A stretch of DNA of 64,000 nucleotides from a bacterium (GCA_035308905.1 DATGFS010000003.1:107459-171458); one strand, 5' to 3'. Positions 16,156 to 24,667 are shown, counted from the stretch's first letter. Program-made: numbers and translations. The notes: generated by a model from the sequence alone, not told the origin.

Positions 16156-17226
16156 ATGACCCTCGACGACGTCCAGACGCCCGCGCTGATCCTGAATGTC
16201 GATGCGTTGGAGCGCAATCTCGCGCGCATGGCGTCGGAGTGCGCCGCCGCCGGGATCGCGCTGCGGCCGCACACGAAAACACACAAGAGCCCGTGGGTCT
16301 CCGCCAAACAGATACGCCTGGGGGCGGCCGGCGTCTGCACCGCCAAGCTGGGCGAGGCGGAGGTCATGGTCAAAGCCGGCATTCCCAACGTTCACCTCAC
16401 CACGGAATTGACGCCGTCCAACATGGACCGGGCGCTGGACATCGCGGCGCTGGCCGAGGTCAGCGTCGTCGCGGATGCCTTCGAGATGGTCGACCTCCTG
16501 TCGGCGAAGGCCCGGGACCGCGGGCTCACGCTGACGGTGCTGGCCGACGTGAACGTGGGCCAGAACCGGACCGGCGTCGAACCGGGTGAACCGGTGCTGC
16601 AGCTGGCGCGGCGCATTCTCGACGCGCCGGCGCTGCGCTTCGGCGGACTGCAGGGATACGAAGGGCACTGCCAGCACATCCGGGACCGCGCGGAGCGCCG
16701 CGGCCGCGCGTTCGAGGCATACGCGCGTCTGGCCGAGACCAAAGCGCTGCTGACCGACCACGAGATCCCGGTGCCGGTCGTGACGACCGCCGGCACCGGC
16801 ACGTACGCGGCCGCCATCGAGCACGGGACGGCCACCGAGGTCCAACCGGGCTCCTACACGGTCGTGGACAGCGACTACGCCGCGGTGCAAGGCCTGCCCT
16901 TCGAACACGCGCTGTTCGTGCTGACGACCGTGGTCAGCAATCAGCGCGCGGGGCTCGTGATCATCGACGCCGGCCACAAGACGGTCAGCACCGACGCCGG
17001 TGCGCCCGCGGTCAAAGACTTTCCGGAAGCCAAGTATCAGGCGGCCGGCGACGAGCACGGCAAGATCGCGGGCCTGCCCGCGCGGCGCACGCCCGGCGAC
17101 CGGATCTGGCTGATCCCGAGCCACTGCGACACGACGATCAATCTCTACAACCGGTACGTCCTCGTACGGGACGACGGGCGCTGCCTGGGCACACTCACGA
17201 TCGACGCCCGGGGACAGAGCGCCTGA
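16156..17226 (+). CDS. D-threonine aldolase/D-serine dehydratase-like PLP enzyme
   Basis: 356-residue DSD1-family protein: an alanine-racemase-type TIM barrel with PLP, followed by a beta domain. PLP lysine K41 is in LRPHTKTHKSP. The metal pair is the His and Cys of IPSHCDTTINLY near the C-terminus, as in metal-dependent D-threonine aldolases and eukaryotic-type D-serine dehydratases. Those reactions yield glycine plus aldehyde, or pyruvate plus ammonia. The ATG at 16156 follows AGAGG. It lies between the LLM enzyme and a peptide-type binding protein, so it likely acts on a D-amino acid or a related amine released from imported material. Confidence 0.9.
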   Translation: MTLDDVQTPALILNVDALERNLARMASECAAAGIALRPHTKTHKSPWVSAKQIRLGAAGVCTAKLGEAEVMVKAGIPNVHLTTELTPSNMDRALDIAALAEVSVVADAFEMVDLLSAKARDRGLTLTVLADVNVGQNRTGVEPGEPVLQLARRILDAPALRFGGLQGYEGHCQHIRDRAERRGRAFEAYARLAETKALLTDHEIPVPVVTTAGTGTYAAAIEHGTATEVQPGSYTVVDSDYAAVQGLPFEHALFVLTTVVSNQRAGLVIIDAGHKTVSTDAGAPAVKDFPEAKYQAAGDEHGKIAGLPARRTPGDRIWLIPSHCDTTINLYNRYVLVRDDGRCLGTLTIDARGQSA

Positions 17227-17246
17227 CACTCCAAGGGGGGAAACGC

Positions 17247-18842
17247 GTGTCTCGATTCAAGGCAGGGCTATTGCTCTTTGCCGCGTTGATCGCGGCGGCG
17301 GTCGCCGCGCAGCCGTTCTCCGGCGCGACCGCGCAGCAGGCCGGCGTCCTGCGGACGCCCCTCGACGGCCAGCCGTCGAGCCTCGACCCGTACTTCGCGG
17401 TGGACGTGCCGGGGGCGTCGGTCGTCATGATGATGTACAACACCCTGGTGACGTTTGACGCCGGGGGGAGGCTGGTGCCGGCCGCCGCGCGGAACTGGGA
17501 TATCTCCCCCAACGGGCTCGTCTACACGTTTCATCTGCGGCCGATGCGGTTTCACGGCGGCCGCGCCGTCACGGCGGACGACTGGAAGTGGTCGTTCGAC
17601 CGGATGAGCGATCCGGCGCTGCGCGCGCCGGTCGCCGACTTCGCGCTGTCCAGCGTGCAGGGCTATCCGGAGCGGCGGGCCGGCGCGGCCACCGTCGCCG
17701 GCATCCGCGTCTTGGATCCGATGACGCTGCAGTTCGTCGTCAACCCGGCCCGCCGCGGCGGGTTTCTGCACCGCCTCGCCTACTACGCGGCGGTGGTCCT
17801 CGACCGCGACGTCGTGCAGAACGGCGGCCAGGGCTGGTTCGCGCAGAAGGACGCCGGCACGGGCCCCTTTACGATGCGCGAGTGGGTGACGAACGACCAC
17901 ATCACCCTGGCCGCGAACCCCGTCTACTTCCTCGGCGCGCCGAAGATCAGCCGCCTGGAAATGCCGATCGTGACCGAGTCGACGACGCAGTTCCGCGAGT
18001 ATCAGACCGGGCAGCTCGACCTCATCCAGGTGCCGCTCGCGCAGTTCCCGCGGATCAAAGCGGACCCCGCGCTCGGCAAGGAGCTGCTGGTCTTCCCGCG
18101 GGTGCAGATCGTGTATCTCGGGCTCAACGAGCGCGTGTACGCGCCGTTCAAGGACCCCCGGGTCCGCCGCGCCTTCGCGATGTCGGTCGATAAAGACAAG
18201 ATCGTGCAGAACGTCTTCTTCGGCCTGTTTACGGCCGCCCGCACGATCGCGCCGCCCGGCATCCCCGGCTTCTATGGAGAGTACAAGGGCCTCCCGTACG
18301 ATCCCGCGCAGGCGCGCGCGCTGCTCGCGCAGGCCGGCGTATCGGGCAAGCTCCCGCCGCTCACCGTCGCCGTGAACCCGGGCGGCTCGCTGTACCAGAT
18401 GACGGCCGAGCCGGCGGCGGCGATGCTGAAGCAAAATCTGGGGGTCGACGTCGGGCTGCAGAAGACCGAGTACGCGACGTTCATCCGCGCGCTGATCGCG
18501 AAGAACGTCTACCAGGCGTTTCTCACCGGCTGGACGGCGGACTATCTCGACTACAGCGATTACATGGACGTCCTGCTCTACAGCACGTCGCCGTTCGACC
18601 GGGTCAATTACAACAATCCGGACGTGGACCGGCTGATCGACCAGGCGAATGCGGCGCCGACGGACGCGGAGCGGATCGCGGCCTACCACAAGGCGGAGGC
18701 CATCGCCGTCAACGACGCGGCGCTGGTGCCGATTTTCTACAGCCGCAGCGCGATGCTCAAGAAGCCCTACGTCGTCGGACTGCAGACGGCGCCCTGGGCG
18801 CCGGGCTATCTCCCGCCGGCCGGCGTCGTCATTCAGAAGTAG
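17247..18842 (+). CDS. Peptide-type ABC transporter substrate-binding protein
   Basis: 531-residue family 5 solute-binding protein with a signal peptide (KAGLLLFAALIAAAVAAQPF). GTG start at 17247 after AAGGGGGG at ideal distance. Signature pieces: RTPLDGQPSSLDPYFAVD, MMYNTLVTFD, AVTADDWKWSFDRM and TGWTADYLDYSDYMDVLLY. It is very similar to the proteins at 1-785 and 11315-12904. No permease is in its operon (LLM enzyme, D-threonine-aldolase-like enzyme, this gene), so it probably docks on the DppB/DppC pair at 9487-11248. It converges on an M24 gene, with only 15 bases between the stop codons. Confidence 0.93.
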   Translation: MSRFKAGLLLFAALIAAAVAAQPFSGATAQQAGVLRTPLDGQPSSLDPYFAVDVPGASVVMMMYNTLVTFDAGGRLVPAAARNWDISPNGLVYTFHLRPMRFHGGRAVTADDWKWSFDRMSDPALRAPVADFALSSVQGYPERRAGAATVAGIRVLDPMTLQFVVNPARRGGFLHRLAYYAAVVLDRDVVQNGGQGWFAQKDAGTGPFTMREWVTNDHITLAANPVYFLGAPKISRLEMPIVTESTTQFREYQTGQLDLIQVPLAQFPRIKADPALGKELLVFPRVQIVYLGLNERVYAPFKDPRVRRAFAMSVDKDKIVQNVFFGLFTAARTIAPPGIPGFYGEYKGLPYDPAQARALLAQAGVSGKLPPLTVAVNPGGSLYQMTAEPAAAMLKQNLGVDVGLQKTEYATFIRALIAKNVYQAFLTGWTADYLDYSDYMDVLLYSTSPFDRVNYNNPDVDRLIDQANAAPTDAERIAAYHKAEAIAVNDAALVPIFYSRSAMLKKPYVVGLQTAPWAPGYLPPAGVVIQK

Positions 18843-18857
18843 CGGCGCCGCGCGGCC

Positions 18858-20042
18858 TCAGTCCCAGGTCACGGTCGGATACCGCGTCAGCATGTCCACG
18901 CCTGTCGGCGTGATCAGAATCGTATCCTCGACCACGCCGGTGCCGACGTTCTCCATCACGACCATCGGCTCGTAGGCCATCGTCATCCGGGGGCGCAGCT
19001 CCGCCGGGTTCCCGGCGAAGAGGCCCGGCGCTTCGAACAGCGAGACGCCGAGACAGTGCCCGTACTGCCCGGGGCAGAAGTACGGCTCGTAGGGCGTCCC
19101 GCGCACGACCGCCGCCAGCACCTGCGCGACCTCGTCCACGGTCACGCCGGGCCGGATGGCCGCGAGGCCCGCGTCGTGGAGCTTGAGCCCGGTCGTCAGC
19201 AGCTCGCGTCCCACGCCCGCGGCGCCGCCCACCATCGTGCAGCGGCTGAGATCGGACTTGTATCCGTCGAAAGACGCGCCGAGATCGATGAACACCATGT
19301 CGCCCTTCTCGAGGCGGCGCCGGCGCGGGTGGCTGTGCTTCAGCCCCGCGCGCGGCCCCGACACGATGCTCGTCGCGAACGCCTCGGTGCCGCCGAGGCT
19401 GTGCATGCGGTTCACCGCGGCGCCGGCCAATTCGGTCTCCTCGACCCCTTCGCGCAGTATGCCGAACACCGCGGCCATCGCCTCGTCGGCGATCCGCCCG
19501 GCCTCGCGCAGCTTGGCGATTTCTTCGTCGCTCTTGTAGCGGCGGATCTCGGCCAAAATCGTGTCGGCCGGCTGGAGCTGCGGGAGCCGGGCCATCAGCG
19601 CGCTGTGCACCGGATGCGGCAGCCCGGCGGAGCCGATGATGCCGACCTGCTTGACATCGCCCAGGGCGTCGGCGGCCAGCTGGGCGATGCCGTCGACCGG
19701 ACCGCCGTAGACCGGACGGCGTAGAATTACCCGGACGTCCGGCACCCGGCACATCCAGATCATCGAGTGCATCGGCTCGCCGTGCATCACGGCGTCCGTC
19801 GTCAGGGCCATGCGGCCGTCGAGGTGCACGATGGCAAACGCGCTGCCGACGACCGGCGCGAAGTTGGTCAGATACTCGACGTTCTCCGGGGCTTCGCGGG
19901 TGCCGTAGACGCAGACCGCGTCGAGCCCTGCCTTCTCCATCCCGGCGCGCAGCGCCGAGATCCGCCGGTCGTATTCGGCGTCGCTGACGAGATTGACGCG
20001 ATACGTCTTGCGCGACTCCATGTCATACGGAACACGCGGCAT
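18858..20042 (-). CDS. M24-family metallohydrolase
   Basis: 394 residues, start MPRVPYDMESRKTYR fixed by GGAGG eight bases before the ATG at 20042. It is a near sister of the enzyme at 6646-7827. Metal ligands: D253 (VFIDLGASF), D264 (YKSDLSR), H329 (GHCLGV), E358 (AYEPMVV) and E372 (GVVEDTIL); all five are kept, so a metal-dependent hydrolase is expected. Lies 35 bases after the second cysteine hydrolase in a two-gene minus-strand operon, repeating the cysteine hydrolase plus M24 pairing of the first operon. Confidence 0.9.
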   Translation of the reverse strand: MPRVPYDMESRKTYRVNLVSDAEYDRRISALRAGMEKAGLDAVCVYGTREAPENVEYLTNFAPVVGSAFAIVHLDGRMALTTDAVMHGEPMHSMIWMCRVPDVRVILRRPVYGGPVDGIAQLAADALGDVKQVGIIGSAGLPHPVHSALMARLPQLQPADTILAEIRRYKSDEEIAKLREAGRIADEAMAAVFGILREGVEETELAGAAVNRMHSLGGTEAFATSIVSGPRAGLKHSHPRRRRLEKGDMVFIDLGASFDGYKSDLSRCTMVGGAAGVGRELLTTGLKLHDAGLAAIRPGVTVDEVAQVLAAVVRGTPYEPYFCPGQYGHCLGVSLFEAPGLFAGNPAELRPRMTMAYEPMVVMENVGTGVVEDTILITPTGVDMLTRYPTVTWD

Positions 20043-20077
20043 GCCTACGCCTCCGGGGAAGTGGTCTGCGGACGAGC

Positions 20078-20764
20078 TTAGGACGTCGCGGCCGGCGCCG
20101 CCTGCCGCTCTCCGTCCCGCACCGACTCGAGGTATACGAGCACCTCTGAGGCGGGCGTCACGTCGCCGTACTTCATGTCGATGTCGAACAGACTGACCTT
20201 GTGCGCGACGGTACTGCGGTCGCAGACGCATTCGACGGGGACGATCACGCGGAAATGGTAGCTGAACGCGTCCAGCACGGTGGCCCGCACGCAGCTGCTC
20301 GTGACGGTGCCGGTGACGATCAGCGTGTCCACGCCGCCGTGGATCAGGTACGACGCCAGATCCGTGCCGAAGAACGCGCTCGGCGCGGACTTCACGATCA
20401 CCGATTCGGTCGGGAGCGGCGCGAGCTCAGGCACGATCTCGTACGCGCCGTCGCCCGCCATGATCGGGTCCCGGACGGCCGTGGCCTTCGAGCGGCCTCG
20501 CTCCGCAGGGATGGTGCGGCGGCGCGCCTTTGAAAAGAACACGGGACAGCCGGCCGCGCGCGCCCGATCGAGCAGCGCGCGGATGGCGCGCACGGCCGCG
20601 GGCGCGCCCTGGGTGCTGAACGGGTAGGCCGGATCGACGAAGGCGCGATACATGTCCACGATCAGCAGCGCGGGACGGCGTCCGTATCCGATCCGGCCGC
20701 CCCAGCCGCCCTGTGTGTAGAGGTCCCGTTCGGCCTGCGGGATGACGTCATCCCAAATCGCCAC
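20078..20764 (-). CDS. N-carbamoylsarcosine-amidase-like cysteine hydrolase
   Basis: 228 residues, starting MAIWDDVIPQ as does its paralogue at 803-1492. Catalytic triad: D37 (LLIVDMYRAF), K125 (VIVKSAPSAFFGT) and C158 (GTVTSSCVRAT). The C-terminal SLFDIDMKYGDV is also as in N-carbamoylsarcosine amidases. First gene of an operon with the M24 hydrolase at 18858. No signal peptide, so cytoplasmic. Two copies, each in an operon with an M24 enzyme, suggest parallel routes for two related substrates or two growth conditions. Confidence 0.9.
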   Translation of the reverse strand: MAIWDDVIPQAERDLYTQGGWGGRIGYGRRPALLIVDMYRAFVDPAYPFSTQGAPAAVRAIRALLDRARAAGCPVFFSKARRRTIPAERGRSKATAVRDPIMAGDGAYEIVPELAPLPTESVIVKSAPSAFFGTDLASYLIHGGVDTLIVTGTVTSSCVRATVLDAFSYHFRVIVPVECVCDRSTVAHKVSLFDIDMKYGDVTPASEVLVYLESVRDGERQAAPAATS

Positions 20765-20834
20765 GGCGTTCCCCCGCCCTCTGCGCAGCTCGCGGATGGA
20801 TGGTATTACCGGTCCCAGCCGATCGGTGAAATTG

Positions 20835-21100
20835 GCCGTGCACCCACCGTCGACAACACCGTCCAGGCGGTCCCCGCGTCGCCGGCTCCGACCAGGTGTC
20901 CCCGCGGCACACGAGACGCCTTACGTACCGTTGCTTCCTTCCGGACCTGGCGGGGTTGGTAAGATCTCGTTGCGCGGGACCCGATCCTCCTCGTCACGTG
21001 CGCGGGCCGGACCCTGAGCGGTGAGGCCTCGGGTGGGAGTTCAGTCCCGCTGGAGCGGGTTGCGGGTACAGGGAACCGCTAGCTCCCCACCTAGCACGGC
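20835..21100 (-). ncRNA. ffs: SRP RNA, large type with Alu domain
   Basis: 266-base signal recognition particle RNA, partner of Ffh in targeting proteins to the membrane. The conserved core loop reads CCAGGTCCGGAAGGAAGCA on the minus strand. The 5' part (GCCGTGCTAGGTGGGGAG, TAGCGGTTCCCTGTAC) matches the Alu domain of Bacillus-type long SRP RNA, and the ends GCCGTGC and GCACGGC close the molecule by a 7-bp helix. A good -10 box sits just upstream. This RNA fills most of the gene-free stretch 20765-21138. No T-rich terminator is visible after it; 20765-20834 shows nothing else. Confidence 0.93.
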
Positions 21101-21108
21101 CATGTCGT

Positions 21109-21114
21109 AGTATA
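21109..21114 (-). promoter_or_regulatory. -10 box of SRP RNA promoter
   Basis: TATACT on the minus strand, eight bases before the predicted 5' end of the SRP RNA at 21100, which is the spacing expected for sigma-70-type initiation. No clear -35 hexamer is seen. Confidence 0.7.
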
Positions 21115-21138
21115 GCACGCGCGCCGTCCCGACCGGCG

Positions 21139-21582
21139 TCAGCGGCGGGTCTGCAGCCACCGAGTGTACGGCATCCACGCCACGTCCGGCCGAGGCGGAT
21201 CCGGCAGCATCGTGATCAGCTCGACCGAGTGTCCGTCTGGATCATCGAAGAACACCGACGCGGCCGGCATCCACCCGATTACGACGGGCTCGTCTCCGTC
21301 CCGCGGGGTGACGCCGGCGGTCCGGAGCCGGGCGGGCGCCGCCAGCAGGTCGTCCAGCGCGACCTCGACCGAGAAATGGAGCCGCTGCGCAAGCGGTGAG
21401 GTCCCGATGGACCACAGACCCAACATTCCCTTGCCCGCCCCGCCGATCCACAGAAACGCGGCGTCCCGCTCGGGCACCCGGTGGGCCAGCGTGAGACCGA
21501 CGACGTCCCGGTAGAATGCGATCGAACGGTCCAGGTCCCGCACGGTCAAATGCGTTTCGAAGAGGCCGCGAATCGGCGGCAC
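21139..21582 (-). CDS. VOC-family (glyoxalase-like) protein
   Basis: 147 residues with two beta-alpha-beta-beta-beta modules: FETHLTVRDLDRSIAFYRDVVGL at the start (begins RDLDRSIAFYRDVVGL) and VFFDDPDGHSVELI at the end. In the family, His in the first strand and Glu in VELI are metal ligands. Members include glyoxalases, dioxygenases and resistance proteins. The GTG at 21582 is set by AAGGAGG eight bases upstream. Its start lies 28 bases after the HAD gene stop, so it is the last gene of the minus-strand run. Exact reaction unknown. Confidence 0.85.
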   Translation of the reverse strand: MPPIRGLFETHLTVRDLDRSIAFYRDVVGLTLAHRVPERDAAFLWIGGAGKGMLGLWSIGTSPLAQRLHFSVEVALDDLLAAPARLRTAGVTPRDGDEPVVIGWMPAASVFFDDPDGHSVELITMLPDPPRPDVAWMPYTRWLQTRR

Positions 21583-21610
21583 GGTCGCCACCTCCTTGCC
21601 GGCGTTGGTG

Positions 21611-22258
21611 CTAGGCGCGAGCGATCGCGTTCCGCAGCGCCGCCGCCGGATCGTCGCCCACGAAGTGCACGGTGCGCATGCCGAGTCGCGCCGCAGCGGT
21701 GACGTTCTCTTCGCGGTCGTCGACGAAGAGCGCTCCCGCCGGCTCAGCATCGAGGCGCTCGAGACAAAACCGGTAGATTCGCGGATCCGGCTTCGTGGAG
21801 TGGACGTCGCCGGAGACGATCACCACGTCAAACCACTCCTCCAGCGCGCGGTCGCGGCGAATGCACTGGGCCAGCGCCACAGGCATGTTGGAGAGCATGG
21901 CGGTTGAAACGCCCCTCGCCCGAACGTCCCTTGCAAGATCCCAGACCTCGTCCCGATACCGCATCCATGAATCGCCGTCGCGGTCGGCGAGCCAGTCGAA
22001 CAGCGCCCGTTCGTTCGATTCCTCCGGCCGGAGCCGAAGCGACCGCAGCACGCGCCGCCAATAGTCGGCGGGTGGATACTCGCCCGCGTCGTAGGGCCGG
22101 CGGTGCTCCCAATAGGCCGCGGTAAAGGCCTCGACGGTCACCCCAAGCCGCGCCGCCATCGCCTGAATGACGTCCGCCGCCTGCGGATAGGTCAGCACGT
22201 TGCCGTAATCGAGGATGAGCGCGCGCAGCGGTGTCACGTCGTCATTGTAGCGGATCAT
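21611..22258 (-). CDS. HAD-family phosphatase, YihX-like
   Basis: Up to 215 residues. The HAD motifs are LILDYGNVLTY (nucleophile Asp), SNMP (motif II), K in HSTKPDPRIY (motif III) and FVDDREEN (motif IV), with a helical cap between I and II. The D-x-G-N-V form of motif I resembles the sugar-phosphatase subgroup of E. coli YihX. The ATG at 22258 lacks a ribosome site. A GTG at 22237 is preceded by TACAAT and six bases, as in a leaderless transcript, and would remove seven residues. Preceded by an ABM-domain gene with three bases between. Confidence 0.88.
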   Translation of the reverse strand: MIRYNDDVTPLRALILDYGNVLTYPQAADVIQAMAARLGVTVEAFTAAYWEHRRPYDAGEYPPADYWRRVLRSLRLRPEESNERALFDWLADRDGDSWMRYRDEVWDLARDVRARGVSTAMLSNMPVALAQCIRRDRALEEWFDVVIVSGDVHSTKPDPRIYRFCLERLDAEPAGALFVDDREENVTAAARLGMRTVHFVGDDPAAALRNAIARA

Positions 22259-22261
22259 GAA

Positions 22262-22621
22262 CTACCAGTAGGCGAAATCACCAAGGGGCCGAAGGTACGT
22301 CGCGCCGGCCCGATCCAGTACCGCCTTGAGCTCATCCGTCGGCGTTCCGAACACGGAGAGCCGTTTTCGGTCCACCAAGCTTTCAAACCGGCGGCTGAAC
22401 ATCTTCTCAAACGCTCGCAGGTGTGCCAGCGCCGCCGCGGAGTCCGCGTATCTCTCGTACAGATGCACGATCCGACCGTCTTCGCTTACGAACCGTTGAT
22501 AACTCAGCGCACCGGGCTCGGGGCGCGTCGACTCCACCATCTCGCCCGTCAGCGCCCGAAAGTTATCGAGCTGACCGGGCCTGACGGCCAACTCGACCAC
22601 CCACGCGATCTCATCGCCCAT
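22262..22621 (-). CDS. Antibiotic-biosynthesis-monooxygenase-domain protein
   Basis: 119 residues with the ABM ferredoxin-like fold: VVELAVRPGQLDNFRALTGE, then EPGALSYQRFVSEDG, HLYERYADSAAALAHL and a C-terminal strand. Small dimeric proteins of this type (YgiN-like) include quinol monooxygenases and heme-degrading enzymes, and act without a cofactor of their own. The ATG at 22621 overlaps the end of the epimerase gene by 11 bases. Substrate unknown. Confidence 0.82.
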   Translation of the reverse strand: MGDEIAWVVELAVRPGQLDNFRALTGEMVESTRPEPGALSYQRFVSEDGRIVHLYERYADSAAALAHLRAFEKMFSRRFESLVDRKRLSVFGTPTDELKAVLDRAGATYLRPLGDFAYW

Positions 22622-23615
22622 GTGTCGCCTCCCACAACCGCAGCAACTCTGTCTCGCGCCCGGCCGCCAAGCCGGCCAAAGGGTCTCCGTCCTGCGGCCG
22701 CGTGCGGTCCCAAGCGAGCGTGTCGGCGATGGTCTTCGCGAGCGGCCGCAGGCGGAGGCCCGCGCCGATCGCCTTCGTCGAATCGAGACCGGCCAGGTCG
22801 TCGCGGCCCCGCGGCACCCAGAGCGGGATTTCCGTCCACGGCGTCACGCCGTGCTCGAGCAAGAACGCCTCGCTCACCCACACGAACGACGCGCCGGAGG
22901 CGCGGCTGACCGCCCGGCTGGTCTCGAGCACCTCTCCGATCGTGACGCCGGGCTGGCTGCCGAGGTTGAACGTCCCCGTCAGCCCCGCTTCCACGCTCAT
23001 GACGATCCACCAGGCGATGTCCCGCGCGTCGATAAACGGCAGCACCACGCGGTTCGGTCCATCGAAGGCGAGGACCGTGCCGCCCCTCGCCACCCGGCGC
23101 GGCCAGTAGGTAAAGCGGTCCGTGGGATCCCGCGGCCCGACGACCAGGCTGAGCCGCGCGACGAGCGCCTGGTCCGGCATGGCGTCCTCGACGGCGCGTT
23201 CGCACAGCGCCTTGAGCGCCCCGTACGCGGCCGGGTCCTGATAGTCTTCCCGCCGGTCGTCCGTGATCGTCTTGATCGGCGCCTGCTCGCCGATTCGGTC
23301 CGCGGCCTTCGGCGAGTCGTAGACGCTGGCGGTCGAAATGAACGTGTAGTGGTCTACGGCGGGCGCCAGCAGTTGGACCGAGGCGCGGACGATTCGCGGC
23401 ACGTAGCCCGAGACGTCGATGACCGCGTCCCACCGGCGCCCGCGCAGGGCGGTGAGATCGCCGTCGCGGTTTCCGCGCAGGTGTTCGACCGCGATATCCG
23501 GATTCGGATCCGATTGGCCGCGGTTGAAGACCGTTACGTCGTGGCCGCGGGCCAGCGCGGCTTCCGCGATGTGCCGGCCGACGAACCGCGTCCCGCCGAA
23601 GATGAGAATCTTCAC
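22611..23615 (-). CDS. NAD-dependent epimerase/dehydratase family protein
   Basis: About 334 residues, an extended short-chain dehydrogenase. The N-terminal KILIFGGTRFVGRHIAEAAL is the GxxGxxG nucleotide site. FISTASVYDS and, later, YGALKALCE give the Ser and the YxxxK pair, and FIDARDIAWWIV is typical of isomerase/reductase members. GTG start at 23615 chosen to begin directly at the Rossmann strand; a GTG at 23624 is possible. It sits in a minus-strand run with the ABM protein and HAD phosphatase. Sugar-nucleotide or isoflavone-reductase-like substrates are both possible. Confidence 0.87.
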   Translation of the reverse strand: MKILIFGGTRFVGRHIAEAALARGHDVTVFNRGQSDPNPDIAVEHLRGNRDGDLTALRGRRWDAVIDVSGYVPRIVRASVQLLAPAVDHYTFISTASVYDSPKAADRIGEQAPIKTITDDRREDYQDPAAYGALKALCERAVEDAMPDQALVARLSLVVGPRDPTDRFTYWPRRVARGGTVLAFDGPNRVVLPFIDARDIAWWIVMSVEAGLTGTFNLGSQPGVTIGEVLETSRAVSRASGASFVWVSEAFLLEHGVTPWTEIPLWVPRGRDDLAGLDSTKAIGAGLRLRPLAKTIADTLAWDRTRPQDGDPLAGLAAGRETELLRLWEATHGR

Positions 23616-23637
23616 GCCGTGCACGCCGGCCGGTTCC

Positions 23638-23973
23638 TCACCGCCATTGCCCGGATCGATTGTCGAAGAAGAAAAGACACTGCAACCGCGCAACTTGTTC
23701 CAGCGCGGCCGATTTTACCTCCGCGTGCTCCCGGTCGACGGCATAGGGGCTGCGCCGGTAGGCAGCCTCGCCCTTCGCCAGGTCCTCCGCCGCGACGAAA
23801 TAGTAGATCGCATCCTCCTCGGGCGATACAAAACACGCTTCGACAATCACGCCTTCGTTGCGCAGAGTTTCGAAGATTTCCGCAGACCGGCGTTTCATTT
23901 CCTCGGACCAACTGAGCCACTTCTCCTTGCCGTCCGGTTTGAACCGGTACTTCAGCAGCCGGGCTTCCGACAA
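23638..23973 (-). CDS. DUF6176-like small protein
   Basis: 111 residues, TTG start at 23973. It has a ferredoxin-like pattern: LLKYRFKPDGKEKWLSWSEE, a helix with ETLRNEGVIVEACFVSPEED, then AIYYFVAAEDLA and a final helix rich in charges. This resembles the small DUF6176 family, for which I know no function. It lies just before the epimerase gene (overlap region free of conserved motifs). No membrane segment or cysteine motif. Confidence 0.72.
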   Translation of the reverse strand: MSEARLLKYRFKPDGKEKWLSWSEEMKRRSAEIFETLRNEGVIVEACFVSPEEDAIYYFVAAEDLAKGEAAYRRSPYAVDREHAEVKSAALEQVARLQCLFFFDNRSGQWR

Positions 23974-24004
23974 TTGGCCACCCCTGGGCGATCAGGCTCT
24001 GCCG

Positions 24005-24649
24005 CTACTTCACGAACATCAGGGACAAGAGTTTCGGCGGCGCACCGGGCGCGTCGTCAGAATACCGCCACTCATCCAGGGCGTCGAGACGAAGCCGCGC
24101 GTTCAGTCCGGCGGTCACGAAATCCGAAACATCGTGCTGGAAGGCAGGGACCCGCATGATGGCTTGCGTTGCCGGATCAACGTACTGCGCTTTCAACCCG
24201 GCCAACTGTTGAAAGGGGTGAAATTCACAGACAAACATCGCGCCGCCCTGGCGCAAGGCCCGTTCGGCCTCTTTGAAAACTGGACCCAGATCGTCGACGT
24301 GTTCGAGGACCAGGCCTGCCGCCACCAGATCCACCGATTCGCCGGGGATGGGCCATTTCGCCGAGATATCATGCAGCATGAAGCGAACGCGGTCAGACGT
24401 CACGCGGCGACGCGCCTGGTCCAGCATCGGTTCGGAAAAGTCGAGCGCGACTACGCGCTCGCCTAATTCAGCGAACCAGACGGTGTTCGTGCCGGTCCCA
24501 CATCCTAGTTCGACGATAGACTTGCCGGATAAGTTCAGGTCTTGCTTCCTAAGCACGGCCGCCGCAAGATCGCGGAGGTGGCGCGGTTCGCTCGTATCAT
24601 ACGTGGCCGCCCACGCATCATATGCCGCCCGTACTCCATCCGGCGTCAT
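24005..24649 (-). CDS. Class I SAM-dependent methyltransferase
   Basis: 214 residues. S-adenosylmethionine-binding motif I is SIVELGCGTGTNT, the acidic motif II is VVALDFSEPML, and motif IV is SVDLVAAGLVLEHVDD (Methyltransf_11/25 type). The N-terminal AAYDAWAATYDT is typical of small-molecule methyltransferases related to UbiE. Starts 18 bases after the S51 peptidase gene on the same strand. The acceptor is unknown. Confidence 0.87.
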   Translation of the reverse strand: MTPDGVRAAYDAWAATYDTSEPRHLRDLAAAVLRKQDLNLSGKSIVELGCGTGTNTVWFAELGERVVALDFSEPMLDQARRRVTSDRVRFMLHDISAKWPIPGESVDLVAAGLVLEHVDDLGPVFKEAERALRQGGAMFVCEFHPFQQLAGLKAQYVDPATQAIMRVPAFQHDVSDFVTAGLNARLRLDALDEWRYSDDAPGAPPKLLSLMFVK

Positions 24650-24667
24650 CCCAACACGGCCGGTCGG

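Noticed and set aside
2566..20042. Calling the M24 genes creatinases
   Set aside because: All four keep the five metal ligands of aminopeptidase P-like enzymes, whereas creatinase is metal-free. Only the fold family can be claimed.
20742..21017. Plus-strand reading frame over the SRP RNA
   Set aside because: It lies antisense to a well-matched SRP RNA and has no domain similarity.
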